A stretch of 64,000 nucleotides of DNA. It comes from Dendrosporobacter quercicolus (GTDB taxonomy: Bacteria; Bacillota; Negativicutes; DSM-1736; Dendrosporobacteraceae). A program made the position numbers and the translations under genes. Each line of letters starts with the position of its first letter. The stretch's first letter is position 1. The notes under the pieces were generated by a model, which saw only the letters and a list, made by a program, of their open reading frames with translations, was not told the DNA's origin and did not search any database. Of the stretch, positions 1 to 8,251 are shown in pieces. The stretch covers positions 94,204 through 158,203 of the forward strand of contig NZ_FNHB01000006.1 of the NCBI RefSeq assembly GCF_900104455.1, given 5' to 3'.

Positions 1-981
1 CTGAATATTTGTTTTTAATTCAATGGTTTTGGTATGGTTTTCAGCAATAACGGCTTGTACTGTCTGATTGAGCAAGCTATTGCCGATTACCTCAAGACTG
101 TGCCTGCCAATCATCGCATCGGCAATGTTGAAGATCTCCCGGGCTTTTTTATTCGCTCCGGTAACCTGGCCGTAATGATCAAGGAGAATTACGGCATTAT
201 CCATATGGGTGAGAATTAAAGACAGCTTTTTTGCTTCGGCTGAGGTTTCATTGATTTTATCATCAAGATTGGAGGTTAGCTGGTTAATGGTATGGGCCAG
301 CAGTTCGAGTTCGTCACCGGTGCGGATGTGGATACGACGGCTCAGATCGCCATCGGCAATTTGTTTGGCGGCGGCGGTTATTTCCTCAATTGGCGCAGTA
401 TATTTGCGGGCCAGACGTATGCTCAGTAAAATGGTTAGCAAGGCCGCAGCGAAAATCGCCGCCAGCAAGGTCGAGCGAATTTGGGAGAAATCGGCTTCGA
501 CCGGGGCCAGCGTACTGGCTGTGCGAACAATGCCGATCAGTTCATTGCCGCGTTTGATGGGAAGCGCGGCATAAAGCATATTTTGACCGGTGGTTGCACT
601 ATAGCGAATGGCTGTGCCATAGTCGCCAGTCAGTGCAGCCCGGATTTCCGTACGCTCCAGATGGTTTTCCATCGTGCCGGGATGCTCCCATGAATCAGCC
701 AATACTGTGCCGGTGATATCAAGGATGGTAATGCGAAGATCAATTTTACCGCTCAGCTCTTTAATTTTTTCGTCAATACCGGCTTTTTCGCGGGGACCGT
801 TCATGTATTCTTCCAGCAATTGTTCGGTTATTTTGGCGTTGGTTACCAGGTGGGCGGTTTGCCATTCTAAATTTTGCCGGTAAAAAAACCATAACAGATA
901 ACTGCCTAACAGCGCTAAGGCAACAGTAACCAGGATCAAAAAAGAGATTAGAATTCTGGTGCGGAAGCTCCATTTTATCAA
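1..981 (-). CDS. Sensor histidine kinase, PhoR/ResE type (N-terminal part, cut by window edge)
   Basis: Read on the - strand, the frame is open from about 987 to the window edge and is truncated before any kinase domain. The visible part has a transmembrane helix near residues 10-33, an extracytoplasmic sensor region of about 130 residues, a second helix, a HAMP domain and the start of a PAS domain. This order is typical of PhoR/ResE/WalK membrane kinases. A GGAGG lies 6 nt before a TTG (981) but only 1 nt before the in-frame ATG (987), so TTG is preferred. It diverges from a Pho-box promoter and lies near pst genes, which suggests a phosphate sensor. That assignment is inference, because the catalytic part is outside the window. 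Confidence 0.8.
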   Translation of the reverse strand, partial: MIKWSFRTRILISFLILVTVALALLGSYLLWFFYRQNLEWQTAHLVTNAKITEQLLEEYMNGPREKAGIDEKIKELSGKIDLRITILDITGTVLADSWEHPGTMENHLERTEIRAALTGDYGTAIRYSATTGQNMLYAALPIKRGNELIGIVRTASTLAPVEADFSQIRSTLLAAIFAAALLTILLSIRLARKYTAPIEEITAAAKQIADGDLSRRIHIRTGDELELLAHTINQLTSNLDDKINETSAEAKKLSLILTHMDNAVILLDHYGQVTGANKKAREIFNIADAMIGRHSLEVIGNSLLNQTVQAVIAENHTKTIELKTNIQ

Positions 982-1071
982 ACCCATCCCTCCTTAGGTA
1001 ATTCCATTATAGTGGGATAAAGCTTCGCACCGCAACCCTGAAATGATTGTCAAAATTAGACACGTGTTTAA

Positions 1072-1120
1072 TTTACAAATAAATAACCTGTCGTTAACCG
1101 GACTTAACCTCTTTTTAACA
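1072..1120 (+). promoter_or_regulatory. Pho-box array upstream of the glycosyltransferase
   Basis: Five hexamers in direct orientation start at 1072 (TTTACA), 1083 (ATAACC), 1094 (TTAACC), 1104 (TTAACC) and 1115 (TTAACA), a phase of 10-11 bp. This is the architecture known for PhoP/PhoB binding sites in Firmicutes (TTAACA-like repeats spaced about 11 bp). A possible -10 (TATACT) lies at 1142-1147 with no good -35, as expected of an activator-dependent promoter. Confidence 0.75.
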
Positions 1121-1171
1121 AGAGAGCGGTTTGTCCTGTATTATACTGAGGTTGAAATGGAGGAGAGAACA

Positions 1172-2326
1172 ATGCGGCCAAATCCTAAAAGAGTCCTGAT
1201 TGTCTCAGCTTCTATTGGTTCAGGGCATAATCAGGCGGCTGAGGCTATTGCCGGCCGGATTGCCTGGGAAAATCCGGGAGCCACGGTGAAGATCGTGGAC
1301 TTTATGGATCAGGAGAATTCTTACTTTAACACGCTGCTGAAAGAGACTTATTTAAAGATGCTGCATTTGTCGCCAAGCATGTACGATGTTTTATACCGCT
1401 GGACCAAGTTGTCCGGCAGCGGCTTGCCGGTACAGAATCTGATGGCGGTCATCATGAAAAAGACGATGGAAAAATTGATCCGTAAATACCGCCCTCACCT
1501 GGTCATCTGTACGCACCCTTTTCCCTGCGGAGCCGCTGCATATCTGAAAAAAACGCGCGGCATTAAAACAACGCTGGCCGCCGTCATTACCGATTTTGCC
1601 ATTCACCGGCTGTGGGTTTATCCCGAAGTCGATTTGTACTTTGTCGGCGTTCCCGAGCTGCGTACTGAACTCTTAGCCCAGGGGATCCCCGGCCGGAGCA
1701 TTCATGTGAGCGGTATTCCGATTGCGGCGGCTTTTGAGCAGCTTTATGATAAGCAGTCCATCGCAGCGGAACTGGGGTTAAGCAAAGACCTGCCAACGGT
1801 ATTGGTGATGGGAGGCGGCCTGGGCCTTGGCGGGGTTAAGCACGCGCTGGAAAACTTAGCGGCCGGCGGCAGTGTCCTGCAGTTGATCGTGCTGACAGGC
1901 CGAAACCCAAAACTGCAGCAAGCCTTGCGCCAATATAGTCCGGCCTCGCCTCATATTGTCCGGCTGTTGGGTTATTCCCACCGGGTACCGGAATTAATGG
2001 CTTGCGCCGATCTATTAATCACCAAACCGGGTGCACTGACCATTTGCGAGGCTCTGGCAATGAAGCTGCCGCTGGTGTTATATGAGTCCATCCCCGGTCA
2101 GGAGAAGGATAATGCCGGCTATATGAGCCGGAAAGGCGCGGCTGTGTGGGTCCAAAGCGATGACCAACTGCAACCCACGGTGAGCAGGCTGCTCAATAAT
2201 CCGGACCAGCTGCAGCGGATGCAGGCCATCGCCCGTGAGTTGCGTCAGCCGCAGGCCGCCAGGAACATAGCGGCCATTCTTGAGCGGTATTTCCGCACGC
2301 GGTATTTTACAGCAGCCAACCTGTAG
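1172..2326 (+). CDS. MGDG-synthase-type glycosyltransferase (diacylglycerol glycosyltransferase)
   Basis: Predicted to transfer a sugar from a nucleotide-sugar to diacylglycerol, making a membrane glycolipid. The N-terminal half carries the MGDG-synthase acceptor domain (GSGHNQAA near residue 15). The C-terminal half is a GT28-type donor domain with a TKPGALTICEA motif near residue 283. The family includes plant MGD1 and Bacillus UgtP; which sugar is used, and whether one or more are added, cannot be read. The ATG at 1172 has GGAGGAG 6-7 nt upstream, so longer upstream starts are rejected. The 384-residue length is normal. It sits behind a Pho-box array and 24 bp before a phospholipase C gene, pointing to lipid replacement under phosphate limitation. 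Confidence 0.88.
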   Translation: MRPNPKRVLIVSASIGSGHNQAAEAIAGRIAWENPGATVKIVDFMDQENSYFNTLLKETYLKMLHLSPSMYDVLYRWTKLSGSGLPVQNLMAVIMKKTMEKLIRKYRPHLVICTHPFPCGAAAYLKKTRGIKTTLAAVITDFAIHRLWVYPEVDLYFVGVPELRTELLAQGIPGRSIHVSGIPIAAAFEQLYDKQSIAAELGLSKDLPTVLVMGGGLGLGGVKHALENLAAGGSVLQLIVLTGRNPKLQQALRQYSPASPHIVRLLGYSHRVPELMACADLLITKPGALTICEALAMKLPLVLYESIPGQEKDNAGYMSRKGAAVWVQSDDQLQPTVSRLLNNPDQLQRMQAIARELRQPQAARNIAAILERYFRTRYFTAANL

Positions 2327-2350
2327 TAAGTGATAAAAGGAGGATTTATT

Positions 2351-3079
2351 ATGAGCTTCCCTGCCTTGGGCAATGCATCCATGCTTCTTGGCGCTAAAGT
2401 TTTGCTGGCCGCGGTAAGCCCGCTGCAGGGCTTTTTCGATCAGCCGGGCATAGCGCATGAATTTTGCAACCGCCAAGCGGTAACCATTCTGGCCCGCGAT
2501 GGCAATACCGGCTATGCCCGGCTGCTCAGCACCTATATGACTGAGCTGAATGCCGGTGTATACTGGGCCGATAAAGGCTGGAAGAATGTCGGCCATTATT
2601 ATGAGCCGGTTGGCGGCAGGGGGCTATGGCAGTTTAGTAATGCTCTGGAGAGTTTCAACAGTTATTATTACCGCTGTCTAACCGCGCTGGGCGGCGGCAA
2701 AATAAGAGACGCGGTATTTTTTCTAGGTGCGGCGGCGCATTTATTGCAGGATTTGTGTGTGCCCCATCATGCCCGGGCTAAAGTATTCAATGGACACAAA
2801 GAATATGAAGGCTGGGTAAAAGCACATTATTTCAGTTATGCAGTTGACCGTTTCAGCGGGTTTAACTGTCGGCCGGACAATCAAAGGCTGCTGCTGGATA
2901 ATGCTGCTATGGCGGCTGATCTGTATGATTTGGTCGACAGCGAGCGAGGCAATGCCCGATATCATGAAGTGACTGCCATTGCGTTGCCTCAGGCCCAGCG
3001 GGCAACGGCCAGGCTGTTTGAGCAATTTTGCCAGTGCGTTCAGTCCATGGCGTCGTTCAAGCTGATTACCGTAGCATGA
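2351..3079 (+). CDS. Zinc-dependent phospholipase C family protein
   Basis: The 242-residue protein matches the Bacillus cereus PLC / clostridial alpha-toxin fold by its metal-ligand pattern. An early His (AHEFCNR), YWAD, VGHYYEP, AHLLQDLCVPHHA and GHKEYEGW correspond to the ligands H14, D55, H69, H118/D122/H128 and H142/E146. The expected reaction is hydrolysis of phospholipid to diacylglycerol plus a phosphorylated head group. No convincing signal peptide is present, only a weakly hydrophobic stretch near residues 9-24, and the N-terminal Trp ligand of mature secreted PLC is not evident, so the enzyme may act inside the cell. The start has AAAGGAGG 7 nt upstream. It follows the glycosyltransferase closely and is probably co-transcribed. 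Confidence 0.87.
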   Translation: MSFPALGNASMLLGAKVLLAAVSPLQGFFDQPGIAHEFCNRQAVTILARDGNTGYARLLSTYMTELNAGVYWADKGWKNVGHYYEPVGGRGLWQFSNALESFNSYYYRCLTALGGGKIRDAVFFLGAAAHLLQDLCVPHHARAKVFNGHKEYEGWVKAHYFSYAVDRFSGFNCRPDNQRLLLDNAAMAADLYDLVDSERGNARYHEVTAIALPQAQRATARLFEQFCQCVQSMASFKLITVA

Positions 3080-3161
3080 CAAAGAACTATAAGAATGCCG
3101 GCCGGTTTAACCGGTTGGCGGGCCGAGACGGGCAGTAATCTACATCATTGGGGGAAGTGCT

Positions 3162-4994
3162 GTGTGGGATACTAGCTGGGGAAAGATCGCGACCTTTGCC
3201 GGATTTTTTACAAATATCGGCCCAGGCGCAGGTATGGCAGACCCGGATGCCGCAGAGCTGTTTCATGCTATATTGGAACAAAATGAAATCAATACGGTGT
3301 TTCAACCCGTGATTTCTTTAACCGACGGCACTGTTATCGGGTATGAAGCGTTAAGCCGCGGTCCGCAGGGGTCGGCCCTGGAACGGCCGAGTGTTTTGTT
3401 TGAGACCGCCCAGCGGCTGAATAAGCTTTGGGAGCTGGAACTGCTCTGCCGGACGGCGGCCCTGGAACAGGCTAAGTATATGCCGCCTGACAAAATGCTG
3501 TTTCTTAATGTTGATCCTAAAATTATTCACGATGTCCGGTTTCAAAAGGGTTTAACCACAGATTTGCTGGACAAGTACCAGCTTGATCCTACCGGCATTA
3601 TTTTTGAAATTACGGAGAAGACCTCGGTGGAGGATTATCGCAGCTTTCGCCGGGTGCTTGATCATTACACCGGCCAAGGGTATAAAATTGCCATTGACGA
3701 CACCGGCTCGGGCTATTCGGGACTGCGCATGCTGGCTGAGACCAGACCGCAATTCATTAAGATGGATATGCAGCTGGTGCGGGATATTGACAAGGATCAT
3801 TTAAAACAGGCGTTAATTAAGGCTTTTTATGATTTTGCAATTTTGACAAATATGAAAATAATTGCTGAAGGCATTGAAACCGTCAGTGAATTATATACGT
3901 TAATTGACATTGGCATTCACTATGGACAGGGGTTTTTGCTGCAAAAGCCAATGCCGCAGTTTCTGGATCTCCGCCCGGACATCAGAGAACTAATTCAGCG
4001 TAAAAATAAACAAAAAAAGAAAGAAACGTTTTATACGGCAATTACCATGCCGGTAGGTGAAATTGCCAGGTGTGACCCGCCGCATAATCCTGATTGCAGC
4101 GGAGCACAGGCGATTGAGGCTTTTAATCACAACCTGTCACTGCGCGGCATCCCGGTAGTAGAGGACGGTCGGCCGGTCGGCCTGTTAATGAAAGACCGGT
4201 TTTTGGCCAATCTGGCTACACAGTACGGGGTAGCTATTTATATGAACCGGCCAATCCGCCTGCTGATGGACCGGGACCCGCTGGTTGTCGATTATCATAC
4301 TTCGCTGGAACAGGTGGCCAAACTGGTTGTGGCCCGAACAGACGATACCCTGTATGATTACATTATCGTGACCAAGAATGAAAGCTATTACGGGGTGACC
4401 AGCGTCCGGCGGCTGCTGGAAAAAACCACGCAACTGGAGATCACCCGGGCCAAGCATTGCAATCCGCTGAGCGGGTTGCCCGGCAATATTATTATTGAAG
4501 ACAAAATTAACCGGGCTCTGGACGGCAAGAGCGATTTTTCCATTTTGTATTTTGACCTGGATAATTTTAAGCCGTATAACGATACTTACGGCTTTGAGCA
4601 CGGCGATAAGATTCTATGCCTGACAGCCGAGGTTATCCGCCAGCAGCTGACACTTCTGGGGCCGCCCGATTCTTTTATTGGACATATCGGCGGCGACGAT
4701 TTTATTGCCGTTGTTCACTCCGCCAACGTGGATCAGTTGTGCCAAGCCGTTATTGACAATTTCGATTTGCGGATCAGAGGTTTTTATACCGAGGAACATC
4801 TGACCAACGGCTTTATTATCGCCAAAAACCGGCACGGCAGGGAAGAACGTTATCCCATTATGGCCATATCGATTGCCGTGGTTACCAGTAAAGGCCGGAA
4901 ATTCACCAATGCCACGCAATTGGCGGAAGCCGCCGGTGAAGTCAAAAAGCAGTGTAAGCTTACCTGGCACAGCTGCTATAAAGTAGCCGAGTAA
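3162..4994 (+). CDS. EAL - tandem CBS - GGDEF cyclic-di-GMP protein
   Basis: A 610-residue soluble signalling protein with an N-terminal EAL phosphodiesterase domain: EALSRG near residue 65, then NVDP, EITE, a DDTGSGYSG loop and AEGIET. A pair of CBS-like repeats follows (about 290-430), then a C-terminal GGDEF domain (about 440-605). The GGDEF signature reads GGDDF and the EAL loop has DDTG instead of the usual DDFG. The phosphodiesterase may therefore work while the cyclase is weak or only binds GTP; this is inference. The start is a GTG at 3162 with GGGGGAAG upstream. No transmembrane segment is visible. It lies between the lipid genes and pstS in the phosphate locus. Confidence 0.88.
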   Translation: MWDTSWGKIATFAGFFTNIGPGAGMADPDAAELFHAILEQNEINTVFQPVISLTDGTVIGYEALSRGPQGSALERPSVLFETAQRLNKLWELELLCRTAALEQAKYMPPDKMLFLNVDPKIIHDVRFQKGLTTDLLDKYQLDPTGIIFEITEKTSVEDYRSFRRVLDHYTGQGYKIAIDDTGSGYSGLRMLAETRPQFIKMDMQLVRDIDKDHLKQALIKAFYDFAILTNMKIIAEGIETVSELYTLIDIGIHYGQGFLLQKPMPQFLDLRPDIRELIQRKNKQKKKETFYTAITMPVGEIARCDPPHNPDCSGAQAIEAFNHNLSLRGIPVVEDGRPVGLLMKDRFLANLATQYGVAIYMNRPIRLLMDRDPLVVDYHTSLEQVAKLVVARTDDTLYDYIIVTKNESYYGVTSVRRLLEKTTQLEITRAKHCNPLSGLPGNIIIEDKINRALDGKSDFSILYFDLDNFKPYNDTYGFEHGDKILCLTAEVIRQQLTLLGPPDSFIGHIGGDDFIAVVHSANVDQLCQAVIDNFDLRIRGFYTEEHLTNGFIIAKNRHGREERYPIMAISIAVVTSKGRKFTNATQLAEAAGEVKKQCKLTWHSCYKVAE

Positions 4995-5105
4995 CCGGTG
5001 AAGGACGCTGATAAGCGGTCTGGCAAACCTTTAACCGGCCGGTTATGCAATCAAAAATAAGGTATTAAATCCAGCCAATGATGAAAAACTAGCAATAGAA
5101 TAGAA

Positions 5106-5133
5106 TTAACAAAAACGTAACACCGGCTTAACA
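5106..5133 (+). promoter_or_regulatory. Pho-box array upstream of pstS
   Basis: Three direct hexamers, TTAACA (5106), GTAACA (5117) and TTAACA (5128), are spaced exactly 11 bp apart. This is a strong PhoP/PhoB-type site. Candidate -10 elements are TAAAAT (5154) and TATGAT (5167). It lies about 65 bp before the pstS start. Confidence 0.85.
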
Positions 5134-5198
5134 CAAAAGCCTGGGTGGAGGCTTAAAATTAGGTTGTATGATTTTTACAATATGGGAGGGTATTTTAA

Positions 5199-6053
5199 AT
5201 GAAGTTTTTCCGTAAATCCAGAATGATGATTGCTGCTGTAGCTTTGATGCTGGGCGTAACCTTTGTCGCCGGCTGTGGCGGTGAAAAGAAAGAAGCTGCC
5301 GCTGATTTGCAGGGTACGGTGACGGCTTCAGGTTCTACCGCACTTTTGCCGCTGTTAAAGCCGGCCCAGGAGGAATTCCAGAAGAAAAATGCTAAAGTAA
5401 CGGTAAATATCTCCGGAGGCGGTTCCTTCACCGGAATGAATCAGGTTGCCGCCGGCGCTGTCAATATCGGCAATTCCGACGTTAATCTGCCGGCCGATTT
5501 TAAAGACAAAGGCCTGGTAGACCACCGGGTAGCGGTTATTCCGTTTGTATTTATCACCAATCCTGATGTAACTGTGGATAATTTGACTCAGCAACAATAT
5601 GTGGATGTACTGACCGGTAAAATCAGCAACTGGCAGGAAGTTGGCGGCAAAGACCAGAAAATTACGCTGATTCACCGGGCGAAGTCTTCCGGTTCCCGGG
5701 CTACGATTGCCGAGGTGGTGTTGAAAGACGCGGCATTCACCGATAATGCCGTTATTCAGGATTCCAACGGTGCGGTAAGAGCTGCTGTGGCCAGCACACC
5801 GGGGGCAATCGGTTATGTTGATGCTCCTTATGCCGACAATACAGTAAAGGTTTTGGCTTTTAACGGCGTTAAATACAGCCCCGAGGCAATCATTGGCGGC
5901 CAATACCCGGTATATACTTATGGACATATGTACACTAAGGGTGAGCCAACCGGTCCGGTCAAGGCTTTTATCGACTATGTCATGAGCAAGGACTTCCAGG
6001 AAAGCTTTGCCGAAAAGAGTGGTTTTATTCCAGTGACAAAAATGAAAAAATAA
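5199..6053 (+). CDS. pstS: Phosphate ABC transporter, substrate-binding lipoprotein PstS
   Basis: Captures inorganic phosphate outside the membrane and delivers it to PstCA. A lipoprotein signal ends in a VAGC lipobox (Cys near residue 26). The fold shows the PstS phosphate-binding motifs SGSTALLPLL near residue 44 and KSSGSRATI near residue 163. The length of 284 residues is normal. GGGAGGG precedes the ATG. A terminator follows, so pstS appears to be transcribed separately from pstCA although both have Pho boxes. Confidence 0.96.
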   Translation: MKFFRKSRMMIAAVALMLGVTFVAGCGGEKKEAAADLQGTVTASGSTALLPLLKPAQEEFQKKNAKVTVNISGGGSFTGMNQVAAGAVNIGNSDVNLPADFKDKGLVDHRVAVIPFVFITNPDVTVDNLTQQQYVDVLTGKISNWQEVGGKDQKITLIHRAKSSGSRATIAEVVLKDAAFTDNAVIQDSNGAVRAAVASTPGAIGYVDAPYADNTVKVLAFNGVKYSPEAIIGGQYPVYTYGHMYTKGEPTGPVKAFIDYVMSKDFQESFAEKSGFIPVTKMKK

Positions 6054-6062
6054 TCTTTTCCA

Positions 6063-6094
6063 AAAGAGTCAGGCATTCGTGCCGGCTCTTTTTT
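6063..6094 (+). terminator. Rho-independent terminator after pstS
   Basis: An imperfect GC-containing stem (AAAAGAG...GGCA paired with TGCC...CTCTTTT, loop TTCG) is followed by a T run, 9 bp after the pstS stop codon. Confidence 0.8.
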
Positions 6095-6152
6095 GCGCCA
6101 TTTATTCCGCCTGCTGCGCCGGGCGTCAGGCAAATATTTCCTGCTTAATAAT

Positions 6153-6207
6153 TTAACGAAAAATTAACACTATCCTAACAATGAGAGTTTCTGTTATTGT
6201 TTATAAT
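6153..6207 (+). promoter_or_regulatory. Pho-box promoter upstream of pstC
   Basis: TTAACG (6153), TTAACA (6164) and CTAACA (6175) form a direct array with 11-bp spacing. A perfect -10 (TATAAT, 6202-6207) lies 21 bp after the last hexamer and there is no consensus -35. The -10 overlaps the most upstream possible pstC start, which rules that start out. Confidence 0.82.
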
Positions 6208-6277
6208 TCTAGATATACTAAACATAGAGCAGGGATGTGAAGCTGTTATGGCATTAGCGGCAAAGGAGCTTAACGTA

Positions 6278-7168
6278 ATGGGCGCAGGCGGGAATCGCGA
6301 CCATAAAATGAAGCTGTTATACGACCGTTATATCCGCTATTTATTTATTGCCAGCGCCTTTCTCATGACGGTGATTATTTTGGCGATCATCGTATTTGTC
6401 GGGCAGCAGGGGCTGATGACGTTTACTGAAGTAAGCCCGCTGGAGTTTTTTCTGACCGCTAAATGGGATCCCATGGAGGGACAGTACGGGGCGCTGAGTT
6501 TTATTGTCGGTTCAGTGTCGGTTACCATGCTGGCTATATTTTTTGGTGCGCCGCTGGGGCTGGCCGGAGCGGTGTTTATGGCTAAAATCGCCCCGGGCTG
6601 GCTGCGGGAAGTCATGCGGCCGGCAACCGATTTATATGTGGCCATACCATCGGTCGTATATGGTTATGTGGGACTGACTATTCTGGTGCCGTTTATCCGG
6701 GAGTTTTTTAACGTCAGTATCGGGTTCGGCTTATTGGCTGCCTCCATCATATTGGCGGTAATGATTTTACCAACCATTATCAGCATTTCAGAGGATGCGC
6801 TGCGGTCGGTGCCGCGCCCCCTGGAGGAAGCATCCCTGGCGCTTGGAGCAACCCGCTGGCAGACAATCTGGCTGGTTTTACTGCCGGCGGCGCTGCCGGG
6901 AATTCTTACGTCAATTATTCTGGCCATGGCCAGGGCTGTCGGTGAAACAATGGCCGTGCAAATGGTGATTGGCAATACCCCGCAGCTGGCCTATTCCTTA
7001 TTTATGCCAACCGCTACGCTGCCCAGCGAAATTGTTGTGGAAATGGGCAATACTCCTTTTGGTTCAGCCTGGGGCAATGCCTTGTTTTTGATGGCGCTGG
7101 TACTGCTGCTGATTTCACTGGCCATGATTTTAATTATTCGGCGGATTGCCCAAAGGAGAGTGGTCTAA
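6278..7168 (+). CDS. pstC: Phosphate ABC transporter permease PstC
   Basis: Inner-membrane channel subunit for phosphate uptake, with about six hydrophobic segments. The EAA-loop region near the middle (EEASLALGATRWQTIW) contacts the ATPase. The ATG at 6278 has AAAGGAG 9 nt upstream; the in-frame ATG at 6248 is the alternative and would add ten residues. The length of about 297 residues fits the family. pstA follows immediately (GTG one base after the stop). Confidence 0.94.
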   Translation: MGAGGNRDHKMKLLYDRYIRYLFIASAFLMTVIILAIIVFVGQQGLMTFTEVSPLEFFLTAKWDPMEGQYGALSFIVGSVSVTMLAIFFGAPLGLAGAVFMAKIAPGWLREVMRPATDLYVAIPSVVYGYVGLTILVPFIREFFNVSIGFGLLAASIILAVMILPTIISISEDALRSVPRPLEEASLALGATRWQTIWLVLLPAALPGILTSIILAMARAVGETMAVQMVIGNTPQLAYSLFMPTATLPSEIVVEMGNTPFGSAWGNALFLMALVLLLISLAMILIIRRIAQRRVV

Positions 7169-8029
7169 GTGCCGGCGAGACTGGTAAATCAACTGGCCAC
7201 CATAATGATGTGGCTGGCGGGAATGCTGATTATCGGCATTCTGACCGTGTTTTTAGGTTATATTTTATATAAAGGGCTGCCGGTATTATCGTTTGGTTTT
7301 CTCTTTGGAATGCCCAGTGAGATTAGCGCAGGCGGCGGGGTCGGCCCGCAACTGTTTAATTCCTTTTATATCCTGTTTTTATCGATGGCCTGTTCGATTC
7401 CGGTGGCCATTGGCGCGGGAATTTATCTGGCCGAATATGCCGGCAATAACCGGCTGACTGATTTAATCCGCCTTAGTACGGAAAGTCTGGCCAGTGTGCC
7501 GTCCATTGTACTGGGATTATTCGGGATGATTATTTTTGTAAATTATTTTGGACTGGGCTTTAGCATTCTTGGCGGGGCTTTGACTCTGATGCTGCTTAAT
7601 TTGCCGGTGCTGGTCCGGGTGACGGAAGAGTCGGTGCGTACTGTGCCAAGCCATTACCGTGAGGCCAGCCTGGCGTTGGGCGCTACCAAATGGCAGACCA
7701 TCTGGCGGGTTATACTGCCCAATGCCTTACCGGGCATTATGACCGGTATAACCCTGACCGCCGGCCGGGCGCTGGGTGAAACCGCCATTCTGATCTTTAC
7801 CGCCGGGACGACAGTGTCGCGGGTGGTGCCGGATTTTGAGGTTACCGCCGCCGGGGAAACCCTGGCCGTTCATCTGTGGTATGTCATGGCCGTTGGCCTG
7901 GTTCCCGACCGAATAAGCATTGCCGACGGCATTGGCGCATTATTGATCCTAACTATTCTGGTGATTAACCTGGTGGTGCTCATTCCAGGAAAATTACTGC
8001 AAAGAAAACTTGGCGCTTCTGGTCACTAA
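7169..8029 (+). CDS. pstA: Phosphate ABC transporter permease PstA
   Basis: Second permease of the phosphate importer: 286 residues, about six membrane segments, with its own EAA loop (REASLALGATKWQTIW). The GTG start is preceded by AAAGGAGAG within the pstC end. A terminator follows directly, so the expected ATPase gene pstB and regulator phoU are not in this operon. They must be elsewhere if the transporter works. Confidence 0.95.
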   Translation: MPARLVNQLATIMMWLAGMLIIGILTVFLGYILYKGLPVLSFGFLFGMPSEISAGGGVGPQLFNSFYILFLSMACSIPVAIGAGIYLAEYAGNNRLTDLIRLSTESLASVPSIVLGLFGMIIFVNYFGLGFSILGGALTLMLLNLPVLVRVTEESVRTVPSHYREASLALGATKWQTIWRVILPNALPGIMTGITLTAGRALGETAILIFTAGTTVSRVVPDFEVTAAGETLAVHLWYVMAVGLVPDRISIADGIGALLILTILVINLVVLIPGKLLQRKLGASGH

Positions 8030-8039
8030 CATGAAAAAT

Positions 8040-8062
8040 ACGCCCCGGCCGGGGCGTTTTTT
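8040..8062 (+). terminator. Rho-independent terminator after pstA
   Basis: ACGCCCC, loop GGCC, GGGGCGT, then a T run. It starts 10 bp after the pstA stop codon and ends the pst operon. Confidence 0.92.
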
Positions 8063-8071
8063 AAACAGAAT

Positions 8072-8234
8072 GCAGTACTGCGCCAACCCAGAAACTGCAA
8101 GCGATGGCGAGATGATTTTTCGTAAGACAAGGCGGAGGAATGAGGCATACCGGACGTATGCCAATTGACGACAACGCAGTATTACGGAAAATCATCCGGC
8201 AGCAATTGTAGAATTCTGGGTTGGTGCAGTACTA
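8072..8234. repeat. Long imperfect palindromic intergenic element
   Basis: The two halves are inverted copies of about 75-80 bp centred near 8153. The outer ends read CAGTACTGCGCCAACCCAGAA and its inverse at the far end. The centre is GGCATAC, 5 bp, GTATGCC. The arms diverge internally. No ORF is supported. It ends just before the chemoreceptor ribosome-binding site and looks like a MITE-like or REP-like mobile palindrome. Confidence 0.7.
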
Positions 8235-8251
8235 GTATGGAGGTGCGATTT

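Noticed and set aside
1043..1171. Longer N-terminus for the glycosyltransferase
   Set aside because: It would place coding sequence over the Pho boxes and the -10; GGAGGAG supports 1172.
8165..8251. Longer N-terminus for the chemoreceptor
   Set aside because: The extra codons lie inside the palindromic repeat and lack a ribosome-binding site, while GGAGGTG points to the GTG at 8252.
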